A stretch of 64,000 nucleotides of DNA from Vibrio ziniensis (lineage in GTDB: Bacteria; Pseudomonadota; Gammaproteobacteria; Enterobacterales; Vibrionaceae), in assembly GCF_011064285.1 (NCBI RefSeq), contig NZ_CP049331.1, forward strand, positions 3,100,001-3,164,000. Reading direction: 5' to 3'. The notes below the pieces were generated by a model, which was given only the letters and a program-made list of their open reading frames with translations, was not told where the DNA came from and did not search any database. Position 1 is the first letter of the stretch, and each line of letters opens with the position of its first letter. A program made the position numbers and the translations under genes. Positions 1 through 9,139 of the stretch are shown here, piece after piece.

Positions 1-173
1 ATGATATTTGGCTACGAGCGTTAGTCGGCGAACCGGACGGTTCTACCATCGTTCGAGGTGAAATCCGCGGCGCTCGCCAAGATGCAGAGCAGCTAGGTGT
101 AGAACTCGCTCACCAACTGTTAGATCAAGGTGCAAAAGAGATTCTGACTAAGCTGTACGCTGAACACGAATAA
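1..173 (+). CDS. hemC: Hydroxymethylbilane synthase, C-terminal end (partial)
   Basis: The frame is open from the left edge to a TAA at 171-173 and encodes the last 56 or so residues of porphobilinogen deaminase, which joins four porphobilinogen units into hydroxymethylbilane. The visible part contains [11 protein letters not shown] and [15 protein letters not shown], closely matching the C-terminal domain of E. coli HemC. The dipyrromethane cofactor cysteine and the catalytic domain lie outside the window. It is followed after 71 bp by hemD, as in the hemCDXY operon of Gammaproteobacteria. The identification is secure; only the length is unknown. Confidence 0.93.
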   Translation, partial: DIWLRALVGEPDGSTIVRGEIRGARQDAEQLGVELAHQLLDQGAKEILTKLYAEHE

Positions 174-244
174 CACTCTGTAGTTAGAATAACACTCAGC
201 AGTTAGATTAACGTTATCAGTGAAATAAAAGGCGACGGAATAAG

Positions 245-973
245 ATGGTGGTACTGGTAACGCGCCCTGAGGCGCAAGGCATAGAGTTGTGCCAGCAACT
301 CAATGAGCAGGGCATTACCGCCCTGCACCATCCTCTGATCACCATTGAGGCAGGTTCTGGTCTGTCTGATCTTCTTCCCGACATACACCGATGTGATACC
401 ATCATTGCAGTTAGCCAGCATGCGGTTGAATTTAGTGACCAATATTTGAGACAGCAGCAATCAAATTGGTCAACATCAACAAGATACCTTGCCGTTGGTC
501 AAAAAACAGCACACCTTTTAAGCAAAGTAACTGGACAATCAGTAAACTACCCTCAAGTCAGTGACAGCGAGCATCTGCTTGAACTGGCAGAATTGCAGGA
601 CATATCGGGTCAGAAGATTATTATTCTACGCGGAAACGGCGGGCGAGAACTGATCCATGAAACGCTTAATGAGCGCGGCGCTGTTGTGACTTATAAAGAA
701 GTGTATCAACGAAGGGACTTGCCGTTTAATGCCAACCTCTCTTCACAACAATGGCAACAGGCACAGGTTGATACTCTGATTATCACCAGTGGTCATCAAC
801 TGGCTTTTTTTATGTCACAACTTGATAGCCACACTGCACAATGGGCTTGTCAGTTGAAACTATTAGTACCAAGCGAACGTATCGCCAAAGATGCAAAAAC
901 AATGGGCTTTGAACACATCGTTGTTACTCGCAGTGCAGCGAACCCAGATTTAGTGGCCGCTCTCCAGCCATAA
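245..973 (+). CDS. hemD: Uroporphyrinogen-III synthase
   Basis: This 242-residue protein is the size of HemD, which closes and inverts ring D of hydroxymethylbilane to give uroporphyrinogen III in the cytosol. It opens with VLVTRPEAQG, typical of the family, and has two Rossmann-like halves. Later segments such as VDTLIITSGHQL and MGFEHIVVTRSAANPDLV also fit. HemD is poorly conserved, so position between hemC and hemX is part of the evidence. The ATG at 245 follows an ACGGAA-like ribosome site. hemX starts 18 bp downstream, so the genes are probably cotranscribed. Confidence 0.93.
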   Translation: MVVLVTRPEAQGIELCQQLNEQGITALHHPLITIEAGSGLSDLLPDIHRCDTIIAVSQHAVEFSDQYLRQQQSNWSTSTRYLAVGQKTAHLLSKVTGQSVNYPQVSDSEHLLELAELQDISGQKIIILRGNGGRELIHETLNERGAVVTYKEVYQRRDLPFNANLSSQQWQQAQVDTLIITSGHQLAFFMSQLDSHTAQWACQLKLLVPSERIAKDAKTMGFEHIVVTRSAANPDLVAALQP

Positions 974-991
974 CAAACAGGACACTCAGCA

Positions 992-2281
992 ATGACAAGT
1001 AAAAAAGATAATCCGCAAACAGAACCGGAACAAAACCAAGAAACACTTTCTACTGCTGCTCCTACTGTTACTCCGTCAGACCCTATTTCGTCAGATTCAA
1101 TGTCGTCAAATACGGACTCAAAAGAAGCACAACCTAAAGTGCAAACCGCACCAATTAAAGAAGCTTCTCCTGAAATGAAACCAACGGAACCTACACCAGT
1201 GAAAAACATCTCAGCATCCAACGTTGAGCAACTGAATAAATTGGAAAAGCAAAGCAAGAAAGGGACAAAACTGGCAACGGTAGCGATTGTACTTGCTGTT
1301 TTGCTTGGTGGCGGTCTTGCGATGCAAATGCAACAGCAACAAACTCAATACGAAGCACAAATTGCAGCACTGCGCGCCGAGCTGAATCAGACACGTAGCA
1401 CCGTTGATACTCAGCTTGCTGAAGCAACACAACAAGCGACAGCGAAAGCCACTGAAATTACTCATCGCGCAGAAACGGTACTTGAGCAGCAACAAGCAAG
1501 CATTAAGAGCTTGCAGCTAGCCATGGCAGATATAAAAGGTCGTCGACCGAATGATTGGCTACTGGCTGAAGCCGATTACTTGGTTAAGCTTGCCGGACGA
1601 AAGTTGTTCATTGAACGTGATGTCGAAAGCGCAACCCAGTTGATGGAAAGTGCCGATCAGCGAATTGCGTCACTCAATGACCCAAGTTTAACCCCGCTAC
1701 GTAAAGCGATGGCAAATGACATTACGCAATTAAAAACGGTGCCACTGGTTGACCGTGATGGCCTCGTTCTTCGTTTGACTAGCTTGCAGCAACAAGTCGA
1801 TGCCCTACCGTTGGCAAACGCGATTTTGCCAGAAGCACCGCAAGAGACCCAACAAGTGGTCTCTGAGGACATCAATAACTGGAAAGACAATTTGATGACG
1901 TCGCTGAAAGACTTCTCAGATAACTTCATTACTTTCCGCACCCGCGATGGTAACGTGATTCCCCTGCTTTCACCGCAGCAACATTTCTATCTTAAAGAGA
2001 ATGTGAAGGCGAAATTGGAAACGGCGATTAAGTCGGTTTATGTCGAACAGCAAGAGATCTACACCACAGCCTTAAAAACAGCGCAAGAGTGGTCAACGTC
2101 CTTCTTTAATCAAAATGACAACACGGTAAAAGCTTTCCAGTCCACGCTGGCGAAACTGGCAGAACAAAAGGTTCAAGTGGATTACCCAGTCAAGCTGGAA
2201 ACGCAGAAGCAGTTGGCTGATGTGATTAGCGAGCGCTTACGTCGTGAGGTCTCTTCCGTTATTCAGGAGGATAAAGAATGA
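992..2281 (+). CDS. hemX: HemX, membrane-anchored protein of the hem operon
   Basis: A 429-residue protein with a low-complexity Ser/Thr/Pro/Glu N-terminus (about 1-75), one membrane segment near residues 93-112 (LATVAIVLAVLLGGGLAM), a Gln/Ala-rich coiled coil (about 113-175) and a conserved C-terminal domain containing DIKGRRPNDWLLAEADYLV. This matches the HemX family (once called uroporphyrin-III C-methyltransferase), but there is no methyltransferase fold here. Its job is still unclear; it is presumed to scaffold haem synthesis at the inner membrane with HemY. Its stop overlaps the hemY start by 4 bp (ATGA), which implies translational coupling. Confidence 0.9.
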   Translation: MTSKKDNPQTEPEQNQETLSTAAPTVTPSDPISSDSMSSNTDSKEAQPKVQTAPIKEASPEMKPTEPTPVKNISASNVEQLNKLEKQSKKGTKLATVAIVLAVLLGGGLAMQMQQQQTQYEAQIAALRAELNQTRSTVDTQLAEATQQATAKATEITHRAETVLEQQQASIKSLQLAMADIKGRRPNDWLLAEADYLVKLAGRKLFIERDVESATQLMESADQRIASLNDPSLTPLRKAMANDITQLKTVPLVDRDGLVLRLTSLQQQVDALPLANAILPEAPQETQQVVSEDINNWKDNLMTSLKDFSDNFITFRTRDGNVIPLLSPQQHFYLKENVKAKLETAIKSVYVEQQEIYTTALKTAQEWSTSFFNQNDNTVKAFQSTLAKLAEQKVQVDYPVKLETQKQLADVISERLRREVSSVIQEDKE

Positions 2282-3459
2282 TTCGTTTGATCTTTCTTTT
2301 TGTTGTCCTTGGCGCAGGGCTGTTTATCGGCACGCAATACTCCGGACAACAAGGCTATGTATTAATCTCGATAGCGAACACTACCATTGAAATGAGCGTC
2401 ACAACACTGGTTATATTTATTATCGGTGCCCTGGCTGCCCTGTTCGCGCTTGAGTTTGTGGTGAAGAAGTTCTTCTACATGAGCTTTAATACCTGGAACT
2501 GGTTCAGTATTCGTAAACTTCGTCGTTCTCGTCGTTATACCAACCAAGCGATAATCAAACTTCTCGAAGGCGATTGGAAGCAGGCTGAGAAAAAAGTCAC
2601 GCGTTGGGCTAGCCACCACGACATGCCTCTGCTCTGCTATCTAGTCGCATCTGAAGCTGCTAATGGCATGGGTGACCGAAAAAAACGCGATCACTACTTA
2701 GAGCTGGCTGCGAAGCAAGAGAATGCGACATTAGCGGTGGAGCTGACTAGAGCTAAGCAGCAGATTGGCGATGGCGAGTATGACAAAGCAACGCAAACGC
2801 TGGATTCCTTACAACGTCAGCATCCAGACAACACCATCATCTTAAACTTGCTCAAGCAGACTTATCTACACAACAAAGAGTGGCAGCCGCTGCTCGATCT
2901 TCTGCCTAAACTAGTCAAAGCGAAACGCTTAACAGAAACAGAAGCCGAAAAACTCACCTTGACCGCGCAATGTGGTGCTTTAGAAGCCATTGCGAGCCAG
3001 AAAGGCACTGAAGGTTTGCTAGCACATTGGAATGGTTTGGCGAGAAAGCTCAAAGCTGAACCTGCACTGGTTACCGCTTTGATTCAGCAGTTGATTAAAC
3101 GTAAAGCCGATAATGAGGCGTTTACCTTAATCAAAGAGAACCTGAAAAAGCAGGCAACTCCTGAACTGTATGCGCTGATCCCAGAACTCAATCTTAGCGA
3201 CCGCTACCCAGCTATTGTGATGCTCAAAGAGGCACTACGCCGAGATGCCCGCAATGCAGAAGCTCACAGCGCAATTGGGCAATTATATGTACGTGAACAA
3301 GAGTGGAAACAGGCTCAGGAGCACTTGGAACAAGCCTTGTCTTTACGCTCGAATGTTTCTGACTACGCCTACTTAGCCGATGCGCTACAGCACCAGAACC
3401 TGACTCATGCCGCGCACGATGTAACGAGAAAAGCTCTAAGCCTCTTAGAAGCAAATTAA
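2278..3459 (+). CDS. hemY: HemY, TPR-containing haem biosynthesis protein
   Basis: A 393-residue protein with two N-terminal membrane segments (about 3-20 and 40-62) followed by a long cytoplasmic helical region with tetratricopeptide-like repeats, for example around EAHSAIGQLYVREQEWKQA near the C-terminus. This is the enterobacterial HemY of the hemCDXY operon, unrelated to the Bacillus protoporphyrinogen oxidase also named HemY. It starts inside the last codons of hemX and ends before a strong bidirectional terminator, so it is the last gene of the operon. Its molecular function is not settled. Confidence 0.92.
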   Translation: MIRLIFLFVVLGAGLFIGTQYSGQQGYVLISIANTTIEMSVTTLVIFIIGALAALFALEFVVKKFFYMSFNTWNWFSIRKLRRSRRYTNQAIIKLLEGDWKQAEKKVTRWASHHDMPLLCYLVASEAANGMGDRKKRDHYLELAAKQENATLAVELTRAKQQIGDGEYDKATQTLDSLQRQHPDNTIILNLLKQTYLHNKEWQPLLDLLPKLVKAKRLTETEAEKLTLTAQCGALEAIASQKGTEGLLAHWNGLARKLKAEPALVTALIQQLIKRKADNEAFTLIKENLKKQATPELYALIPELNLSDRYPAIVMLKEALRRDARNAEAHSAIGQLYVREQEWKQAQEHLEQALSLRSNVSDYAYLADALQHQNLTHAAHDVTRKALSLLEAN

Positions 3460-3503
3460 TTTCAGATAAGGTCAGTTACCTTTTTCACCGAATTGATGAA
3501 AGT

Positions 3504-3532
3504 AAAAAGCCAGCTTATTCGCTGGCTTTTTT
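3504..3532. terminator. Bidirectional terminator between hemY and hemN
   Basis: An AAAAAGCCAGC / GCTGGCTTTTTT inverted repeat with a 6-base loop sits between the convergent hemY and hemN genes. A-tracts and T-tracts on both sides let it work in both directions. Confidence 0.9.
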
Positions 3533-3553
3533 AATATAGTTTTCCAATAAGCG

Positions 3554-4942
3554 CTATATCACACGAGAGAATTGTTGCTGACGTGCACGTTCACGCAAAT
3601 ACTTGTCAAAACACATACAAATATTACGGATCAGCAGACGACCACGTGGGGTGACTTCAATATACTTGTCATCCACTACTACTAGTTGGTCATTAATAAA
3701 GGTCTGTAGCAAAGCTAAATCATGCTTAAAGTATTGATGGAAACGCACACCAAACTGCTGTTCAATCACGCGTTTATCAAGCTTGAAATTACAAATCAGC
3801 TGCTTAATTACTTCACGACGCAGTAAGTCATCACTATCAAGACTCACTCCTTTCCATAAAGCATGGCGCATCTCAATGACTTGCTGGTAGTACTTTTTCA
3901 GCTCTTTTTGGTTCTGTGCGTAAGCATCGCCAATCATAGAAATCGCAGACACACCAAAACCGACTAAATCACATTCACCTTGCGTGGTATAGCCTTGGAA
4001 ATTGCGATGCAATATTCCGTTGCGCTGAGCAATCGCCAGCTCGTCATCTGGTAGTGCAAAGTGGTCCATACCGATAAATTGATAGCCCGCATCAGTCAAG
4101 GTTGAAATGGAATACTGAAGAATAGCCATTTTCTCATCGGCTGACGGCAAATCAGCGTCTTTAATCTTACGCTGAGCAGCAAACAACTGCGGCATGTGTG
4201 CGTAGTTAAACACCGACAAGCGACCCGGTTTCATCTCCAACACTTTTTCTAGCGTTTGGCTAAACGTCGCTAATGTTTGCTTAGGCAAACCATAGATCAG
4301 ATCGAGATTGGTGGAACGGAAACCCAATGTTTTCGCTCGTTCAACCAGCTGAACAATGAATTCTTCATCTTGCTCACGGTTCACCAACGCTTGAACTTCT
4401 TTGTTGAAGTCTTGCACACCGATACTGAGACGGTTGAAACCTTCACTTCTCAAATGGTCAAGAACGCTCAGCTCAATCTCACGCGGGTCAACTTCGATAC
4501 TGATTTCTGCATCATCTTCAAAGAAGAATTCGCTGCGTAACAGAGTCATTAAGCGGGTAATTTGTTTGTTAGTCAGAAATGTTGGCGTACCGCCACCAAA
4601 ATGCAGCTGAGTGACTCGACGGCCTTGCAGCAATGACGCGCGCTGCTGAATCTCGTGGGCAAGGATGTCCAGATACTCGTCCGCTTTATGCGAATGGCGA
4701 GTTATCACTTTATTACAGCCACAGTAGTAGCAAAGCTTGTGGCAAAATGGGATATGAACGTAAAGCGATAGCGGTCGCTCCGGGTACTGCGCACAAGCCC
4801 TATCGAAATCTGCAATGGTAAAAGCTTCATGAAACTCTACTGCAGTAGGATAAGACGTGTAGCGAGGCCCAGAGTAGTTGTACTTGTCTAAAACAGCCTG
4901 ATCCCAAACGATCTGCTGACTCGGTACGACTTGCGACGACAT
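3554..4942 (-). CDS. hemN: Oxygen-independent coproporphyrinogen III oxidase
   Basis: A 462-residue radical-SAM enzyme that decarboxylates coproporphyrinogen III to protoporphyrinogen IX without oxygen. The iron-sulfur cluster motif CHKLCYYCGC lies near residues 67-76, preceded by SLYVHIPF. A SAM-binding LHFGGGTPTFL follows, and the true-HemN N-terminus YNYSGPRYTSYPTA is present, which separates it from HemW paralogues. Length matches E. coli HemN (457). The gene runs alone toward the hemY terminator. Two 12-bp direct repeats (4966-4977 and 4985-4996) lie upstream in what should be its promoter region. Confidence 0.97.
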   Translation of the reverse strand: MSSQVVPSQQIVWDQAVLDKYNYSGPRYTSYPTAVEFHEAFTIADFDRACAQYPERPLSLYVHIPFCHKLCYYCGCNKVITRHSHKADEYLDILAHEIQQRASLLQGRRVTQLHFGGGTPTFLTNKQITRLMTLLRSEFFFEDDAEISIEVDPREIELSVLDHLRSEGFNRLSIGVQDFNKEVQALVNREQDEEFIVQLVERAKTLGFRSTNLDLIYGLPKQTLATFSQTLEKVLEMKPGRLSVFNYAHMPQLFAAQRKIKDADLPSADEKMAILQYSISTLTDAGYQFIGMDHFALPDDELAIAQRNGILHRNFQGYTTQGECDLVGFGVSAISMIGDAYAQNQKELKKYYQQVIEMRHALWKGVSLDSDDLLRREVIKQLICNFKLDKRVIEQQFGVRFHQYFKHDLALLQTFINDQLVVVDDKYIEVTPRGRLLIRNICMCFDKYLRERARQQQFSRVI

Positions 4943-4965
4943 AGTGACTCTTTCCGTTATTTAGG

Positions 4966-4996
4966 GTCTGTTGACCTAATCTCAGTCTGTTGACCT
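4966..4996. repeat. Short direct repeat upstream of hemN
   Basis: GTCTGTTGACCT occurs twice, at 4966-4977 and 4985-4996, with a 19-bp period, 24 bp upstream of the hemN start. It could be an operator or a chance duplication. No regulator motif I know matches it. Confidence 0.5.
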
Positions 4997-5114
4997 GTTC
5001 TGAATAGGTGCATTTTGCCACACGGTATGAAAAGCGTCGGGCAGCAAAATAGAATTTAGCAACAAAATGTTCGAATCTGCTAGCTCGATCACTTACTAGC
5101 AGAAGAATTATTTA

Positions 5115-5603
5115 TCACACCATTTGAATGGCAATTTGATTATTCAGTGGCTGAACACGTTTTTTCAACGCATGCAGTTCTTCAATGATGGTGTCATTCA
5201 AGCGACCTTCAGCTTTCTGACGAGTAAGATTGTGTTTCATGCGCTCTTGCTTAGCCATACCCTGACGCGCTTCACCGCGAGGCATATCTTTAACGATATG
5301 ATAAAGCTCAGAGATCGCTGGATATTCCGCATCGAAATCCACACGCGCTTCACCTTGTACATAATCCATAATGTTGTAGACGCGAATACTGATTTCCGAC
5401 AGATCACACTGCCCTTGTATTCCGGCCATACACAGTATGTTTACGCTCTCAAAGATGTTGGCATTGCGCTTTTCAATCGCCAAAAACTGATGTTGCTGCT
5501 GCAACGTTTTTTGCTTTTTCAGTTGCAGCAGAAGGTAGCCAGCATAAGATGCCAGGCCCAAAATGATCGCAGCGCCAACTATTACTAATAGGGTTACGTT
5601 CAT
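5115..5603 (-). CDS. DUF2489 domain-containing membrane-anchored protein
   Basis: A 162-residue protein with one N-terminal membrane helix (about residues 4-26) and a cytoplasmic helical domain rich in charged residues. It resembles the DUF2489 family of Vibrio and relatives, normally found next to yihI as here. Its start lies 9 bp after the yihI stop, so the two are cotranscribed, probably with the methyltransferase upstream. No catalytic motif is visible. Function is unknown. Confidence 0.75.
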   Translation of the reverse strand: MNVTLLVIVGAAIILGLASYAGYLLLQLKKQKTLQQQHQFLAIEKRNANIFESVNILCMAGIQGQCDLSEISIRVYNIMDYVQGEARVDFDAEYPAISELYHIVKDMPRGEARQGMAKQERMKHNLTRQKAEGRLNDTIIEELHALKKRVQPLNNQIAIQMV

Positions 5604-5612
5604 TCGAAGTCC

Positions 5613-6182
5613 TTATCCTTTGTACTCGTTCATGTCCATGTTTTCGAACTCAGACAAGTAATCATCATCTGTTTTTGGCTGACGTTTGGTCGCTTTAACC
5701 GCTGGCTCTTTATTAACAGGTTCGTCTTGCTCTTCTTCAGCGTCAAGCTCATCTTCGTAGATGCCAAGTTGCTTCATCAAGATTTCAATGCGATCCAGTT
5801 TCTCATCGACATATTTCTGTAGACCAGCACCAAGCTTCTCGCCGTTGTCGATACGATCAAGCAACACGTTTAGTTGCGCATCGTTTTCTAGCATTTCTAG
5901 CTCTTTCTCAGCAGAAACACGACGCTCTTGTTTGGTTGGCTTCTTAGCATCAACAATCAAAGGAATCTTTTTCTTGCTGCCTAAACGCGGGTCACGAGCT
6001 TGTGCCGCTGCGCGTTCGGTTTTTTGTTTTCCTTCAGAGTGGCGAGTACCACTTTTCAATCCTTTGTGTTTCTTCGCTTTCTTGCGCTCACGACCTTCAA
6101 CGTCGTCACTCTTACGGTTATGTTTACGTGCGAAAACGAGATCGCCGTTAATACCGGTGGAAGTTTTCTTTTCTCTAGACAT
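5613..6182 (-). CDS. yihI: Der GTPase-activating protein YihI
   Basis: A 189-residue, highly charged protein. Its N-terminal half is Lys/Arg-rich (KRSD- and KKAKKHKGLKSG-type stretches) and its C-terminal half is acidic (DELDAEEEQDEP). That split, plus DRIDNGEKLG and the neighbourhood, identifies YihI. YihI stimulates the GTPase activity of Der and so tunes 50S ribosome assembly. Its ATG overlaps the stop of the upstream methyltransferase by one base. In E. coli yihI is also separated from engB (yihA) by a Csr-type RNA, which agrees with the arrangement here. Confidence 0.93.
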   Translation of the reverse strand: MSREKKTSTGINGDLVFARKHNRKSDDVEGRERKKAKKHKGLKSGTRHSEGKQKTERAAAQARDPRLGSKKKIPLIVDAKKPTKQERRVSAEKELEMLENDAQLNVLLDRIDNGEKLGAGLQKYVDEKLDRIEILMKQLGIYEDELDAEEEQDEPVNKEPAVKATKRQPKTDDDYLSEFENMDMNEYKG

Positions 6183-6835
6183 TACTGGGGTTTCCTCAGC
6201 AAAATTACATCGTTGCCTATAAATTCAAGTTCGAGCTTATCTCGCTCGGCCAAAAACTGGAACGTGGCGCGACTGAAGAAGATCACATGCGTGAGGTCAT
6301 TCTTGTAGTGCCAGCTAGCAAAAGCGTCTTTGTCTTTTACCATTTTGGTCATTAGACCAATCCAGCCTCCGGGTTTAACCAGATTCAACCATTGCTGCCA
6401 CACCGCATCTGGGTGATGAAGATGTTCAATCACCTCGGTGGCAGTCATAAAATCGTATTTCGTCTGTAGCGCCTGCTCATTTGGATGGAAGAAGATATCG
6501 TACAACGCCACATTGTGACCTGCTTCTTCTAGCATCAAAGAGAGGGTTGGCCCTGGGCCACAGCCAAAATCTAACCCTTTCGATTCTGGAGCCAGTCTTT
6601 CAAGCATAGGATCACATACACGAGATAAAAAGCGACGATAGCCTGCATCGTTCGGATCATTTTCGTGTAAGTCATAAAACGCTTTTTCACGCTCAGCACT
6701 TAAACGGTGCTGCGGGTTAACAAATACCAACTGACATGTCTGGCATTGAAGATACTCACGATGCTTATCTTCAAAATACGCATCGGTTTTATCGTCATTG
6801 CATAAAGGGCAGCGACATAGAGGGCAGTTGTGCAT
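6182..6835 (-). CDS. Class I SAM-dependent methyltransferase with N-terminal zinc-ribbon-like cysteines
   Basis: I place the start at 6835 (217 residues), because an AAAGGA ribosome site lies 9 bp before it and the longer frame has none. The N-terminus holds four Cys pairs (CPLC, CPLC, then CQTC), as in a zinc ribbon. A methyltransferase fold follows, with the SAM motif GLDFGCGPGPT near residue 90 and a later EVIEHLHHPD. Family members modify small molecules, proteins or RNA; the substrate here is unknown. It lies downstream of the Csr-like RNA terminator and is translationally linked to yihI. Confidence 0.8.
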   Translation of the reverse strand: MHNCPLCRCPLCNDDKTDAYFEDKHREYLQCQTCQLVFVNPQHRLSAEREKAFYDLHENDPNDAGYRRFLSRVCDPMLERLAPESKGLDFGCGPGPTLSLMLEEAGHNVALYDIFFHPNEQALQTKYDFMTATEVIEHLHHPDAVWQQWLNLVKPGGWIGLMTKMVKDKDAFASWHYKNDLTHVIFFSRATFQFLAERDKLELEFIGNDVILLRKPQ

Positions 6836-6929
6836 TTCGGCATCCTTTAACGGGGGATGCGAAACATACCAGAAACTGACGTCAGAGTGGAGTGTAGACG
6901 AACATTTTTTCAACAATTTAGTTAAAAAT

Positions 6930-7345
6930 AAAAAAAGCGATAGGTTTACCTATCGCTTTCTAAGTCGTCACGTGTGTGACAAAATGGGGTCGTACCTATT
7001 TGGTACACCAATATTCCATTTGTTTTTAGCGCGTTCCCTGCCAAAAAGTGTGTTTTGTCATCATCCTGATGAATTTTGGCTTTCCTTTTTATTGCTACCT
7101 TTAATAGCATTTACCGCTACTTTAATAGCATATATTTGCTTTTTAAGCGTTACTTCCTGTAGCAAAGCGTTCCTTTGCTCGATCCTTTACACTGTCTTAC
7201 CTTTAGACGAGGTGACCATCCCTATCCCAATAAGCATCCTACTTATTGTCTGTCCCTTACCGGATTGCAAGTTATCCCTACCTGCTCCTTGGAGACCTTC
7301 ATGGTCTGATATCCTCTGTCAGCATCTTGCCGACGTCAGAACTTT
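6930..7345 (-). ncRNA. CsrB/CsrC-family regulatory RNA
   Basis: The minus strand carries about fourteen GGA motifs between 7340 and 6990, many as AGGGA, AAGGA or CAGGAUG. Several sit in hairpin loops, for example AATAAG-TAGGATG-CTTATT and AGCAAAG-GAACG-CTTTGCT. The stretch ends in a strong terminator. It has no credible reading frame and lies between engB and yihI, the same place as E. coli csrC. RNAs of this family bind and sequester the translational repressor CsrA and are usually switched on by VarS/VarA (BarA/UvrY). The 5' end is my estimate. Confidence 0.85.
6934..6959 (-). terminator. Terminator of the CsrB/C-like RNA
   Basis: AAAGCGATAGG / CCTATCGCTTT forms an 11-bp stem with a 4-base loop. 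Reading the minus strand it is followed by a run of seven T residues and further T-rich sequence. Confidence 0.9.
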
Positions 7346-7558
7346 ACGCCTATGAAGCGCTGAAACAATGGATCTAGGTCTAATTTTTAAACCAATTTTC
7401 TACTAACGCACCAACACTTATATAAATCAAATAGTTAAATATTAGTTAATAATTGGAAAAGTATGTTGAATGGCAAATATCTCACAAACTCATCAGTCAT
7501 TTCTGATCTATGGATACTTTGGCGAGTCAACCCAAAGAAAATATTTGCCCCAAAATGC

Positions 7559-7588
7559 AACAACCCCGGAGTTGAATCCGGGGTTGTT
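7559..7588 (-). terminator. Hairpin downstream of the cytochrome c gene
   Basis: A 12-bp perfect stem (AACAACCCCGGA / TCCGGGGTTGTT, 6-base loop) lies about 66 bp beyond the cytochrome c4 stop. The T-tract is weak on both strands, so it may terminate or may protect the mRNA 3' end. The 170 bp between it and the Csr-like RNA show no gene and probably hold the RNA promoter. Confidence 0.6.
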
Positions 7589-7654
7589 TACAACATTACT
7601 CGAACTTGGCTAGGCCTTGTTAGTGCAGACAATCGGTTAGCGTAAAACCAACAG

Positions 7655-8272
7655 TTAGTGCAGACCACCAACATATTTGGACAAAGTGTCGATGTCAGCA
7701 TCAGTTAACTTTTTAGCAACATCACGCATCATAGCGTTCATGTCATTACCACGAGAATCATCGCGGAATTTCAGCAACTGAGCTTTCACATAATCAGCAT
7801 GTTGACCAGAAATCTTAGGGAACCCTGAAAGTTCGGTGCCATTACCACGAGGGCCGTGACATGCGATACAAGCGGTGAGTCCGCGAGATGCATCACCTGC
7901 TGTGTATAATGCTTTACCAGTGCTTACTACGTCTTCAGGTGTAGAGTTAGAAGAAATAGGGAGTGAAGAGAAGTAAGCGGCCAAGTCAGACATGTCTTCG
8001 TCGCTAAGTGGCATCGCCATAGCGCTCATCACAGGGTCGTAACGGCCTTGTTTACCAGCACTACTTGCACCAAGTTTGAGATCTTTAAGTTGTTTCTCAA
8101 TATACTTAGCGTGTTGGCCAGCGAGTTTAGGGTAAGTTGTAATTAGACTGTTGCCATCAGCACCGTGACAGGCAACACACGTTTCGGATTTTGCTTTGCC
8201 AGCTTCTATGCTGCCTTGGGCCCATACGGAGCAGCTGGCTAAAAGACTCAATATTAGCGCTAATTTATTCAT
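7655..8272 (-). CDS. Dihaem cytochrome c4
   Basis: The start at 8272 gives 205 residues with a clear Sec signal peptide ([19 protein letters not shown]), which the longer upstream extension would bury. Two CXXCH haem motifs (CVACH and CIACH) lie in two similar halves, each followed by a YPKLAGQHA / FPKISGQHA segment and a later Met-containing [12 protein letters not shown] / [12 protein letters not shown] region that would supply the axial ligand. This is the periplasmic cytochrome c4 of proteobacteria, which carries electrons to terminal oxidases such as cbb3. It is divergent from engB. Confidence 0.92.
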   Translation of the reverse strand: MNKLALILSLLASCSVWAQGSIEAGKAKSETCVACHGADGNSLITTYPKLAGQHAKYIEKQLKDLKLGASSAGKQGRYDPVMSAMAMPLSDEDMSDLAAYFSSLPISSNSTPEDVVSTGKALYTAGDASRGLTACIACHGPRGNGTELSGFPKISGQHADYVKAQLLKFRDDSRGNDMNAMMRDVAKKLTDADIDTLSKYVGGLH

Positions 8273-8407
8273 GACATTCCATTTATAATAATCAAGCTTC
8301 CAGTACCACTGTGGTACAATTGGCGACCTTATGCCGAGCACGGTTATTTTACACAATTTCACAAAAAAGTAATCAATCGACTACACAAAGTCGAGATGGA
8401 GTTAACA

Positions 8408-9073
8408 GTGAGCGTAAAAATTCATTATCAAAACACGCATTTCATTACCAGTGCACCAGACATTCGCCATCTTCCAGCTGACGAAGGTATCGAAATTGCG
8501 TTTGCAGGACGCTCAAACGCTGGCAAATCTAGTTCTCTCAACCGATTAACCAATCAGAAGAACCTAGCGAAAACCAGTAAAACCCCAGGACGAACTCAAT
8601 TAATTAACTTGTTTAAAGTGACCGAAGGTTGCCACATTGTTGACTTACCAGGCTATGGATTTGCCCAAGTTCCGCTCGAGATGAAGAAGAAGTGGCAACA
8701 ATCGTTGGGTGAGTATCTGCAAAAGCGTCAATGCCTCAAAGGACTCGTCGTTCTGATGGATATCCGCCATCCGATGAAAGACCTCGACCAACAACTGATC
8801 GTGTGGGCTGTGGAGTGTGGTATCCCTGTTCAGGTGTTACTGACTAAAGCAGACAAACTAAAGAGCGGCGCTCGTAAAGCTCAAATTCTGAAAATCCGTA
8901 ATGATGCAAAAGAGTTTGGCGGCGAAGTGAGTGTTGATGGTTTCTCATCATTAAGCGGTATTGGTGTCGACATTCTGCGCGCCAAACTTGATACGTGGTT
9001 TGCGCCAGCCCTAGCTGAACAACTTGTAGAAGAAGTGTTTGAAGACGAGCAACAAGATTCAGAACAAGAATAA
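8408..9073 (+). CDS. engB: Ribosome biogenesis GTPase EngB (YihA/YsxC)
   Basis: I choose GTG at 8408 (221 residues, starting [11 protein letters not shown] as in other Vibrio EngB) because GGAG lies at 8398-8401 with good spacing. The ATG at 8396 would put that site inside the gene. GTPase motifs are visible: G1 [10 protein letters not shown]2 region TPGRTQ, G3 DLPGYG, G4 TKADK and G5 SSLSG. EngB is essential and helps the 50S subunit mature. It is followed by a terminator and then a MITE copy. Confidence 0.96.
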   Translation: MSVKIHYQNTHFITSAPDIRHLPADEGIEIAFAGRSNAGKSSSLNRLTNQKNLAKTSKTPGRTQLINLFKVTEGCHIVDLPGYGFAQVPLEMKKKWQQSLGEYLQKRQCLKGLVVLMDIRHPMKDLDQQLIVWAVECGIPVQVLLTKADKLKSGARKAQILKIRNDAKEFGGEVSVDGFSSLSGIGVDILRAKLDTWFAPALAEQLVEEVFEDEQQDSEQE

Positions 9074-9101
9074 ATAACAAGCGTTTAATCAGATTCAAAT
9101 C

Positions 9102-9132
9102 AGCCCTGCCATTTGTTGGTAGGGCTTTTTTA
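9102..9132 (+). terminator. engB terminator
   Basis: AGCCCT...AGGGCT with inner CC/GG pairing, followed by six T residues, 28 bp after the engB stop. Confidence 0.85.
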
Positions 9133-9139
9133 TGCTTTA

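Noticed and set aside
5124..5588. 154-codon plus-strand frame opposite the DUF2489 gene
   Set aside because: It is an antisense shadow of a conserved gene and shows no family-like sequence.
5761..6308. Long plus-strand frames opposite yihI and the methyltransferase
   Set aside because: Their Ser/Arg-rich composition is the mirror of the Lys/Glu-rich YihI coding strand.
6798..7355. 185-codon plus-strand frame across the Csr-like RNA
   Set aside because: It begins inside the methyltransferase and runs through the RNA and its terminator; composition and GGA pattern point to non-coding RNA.
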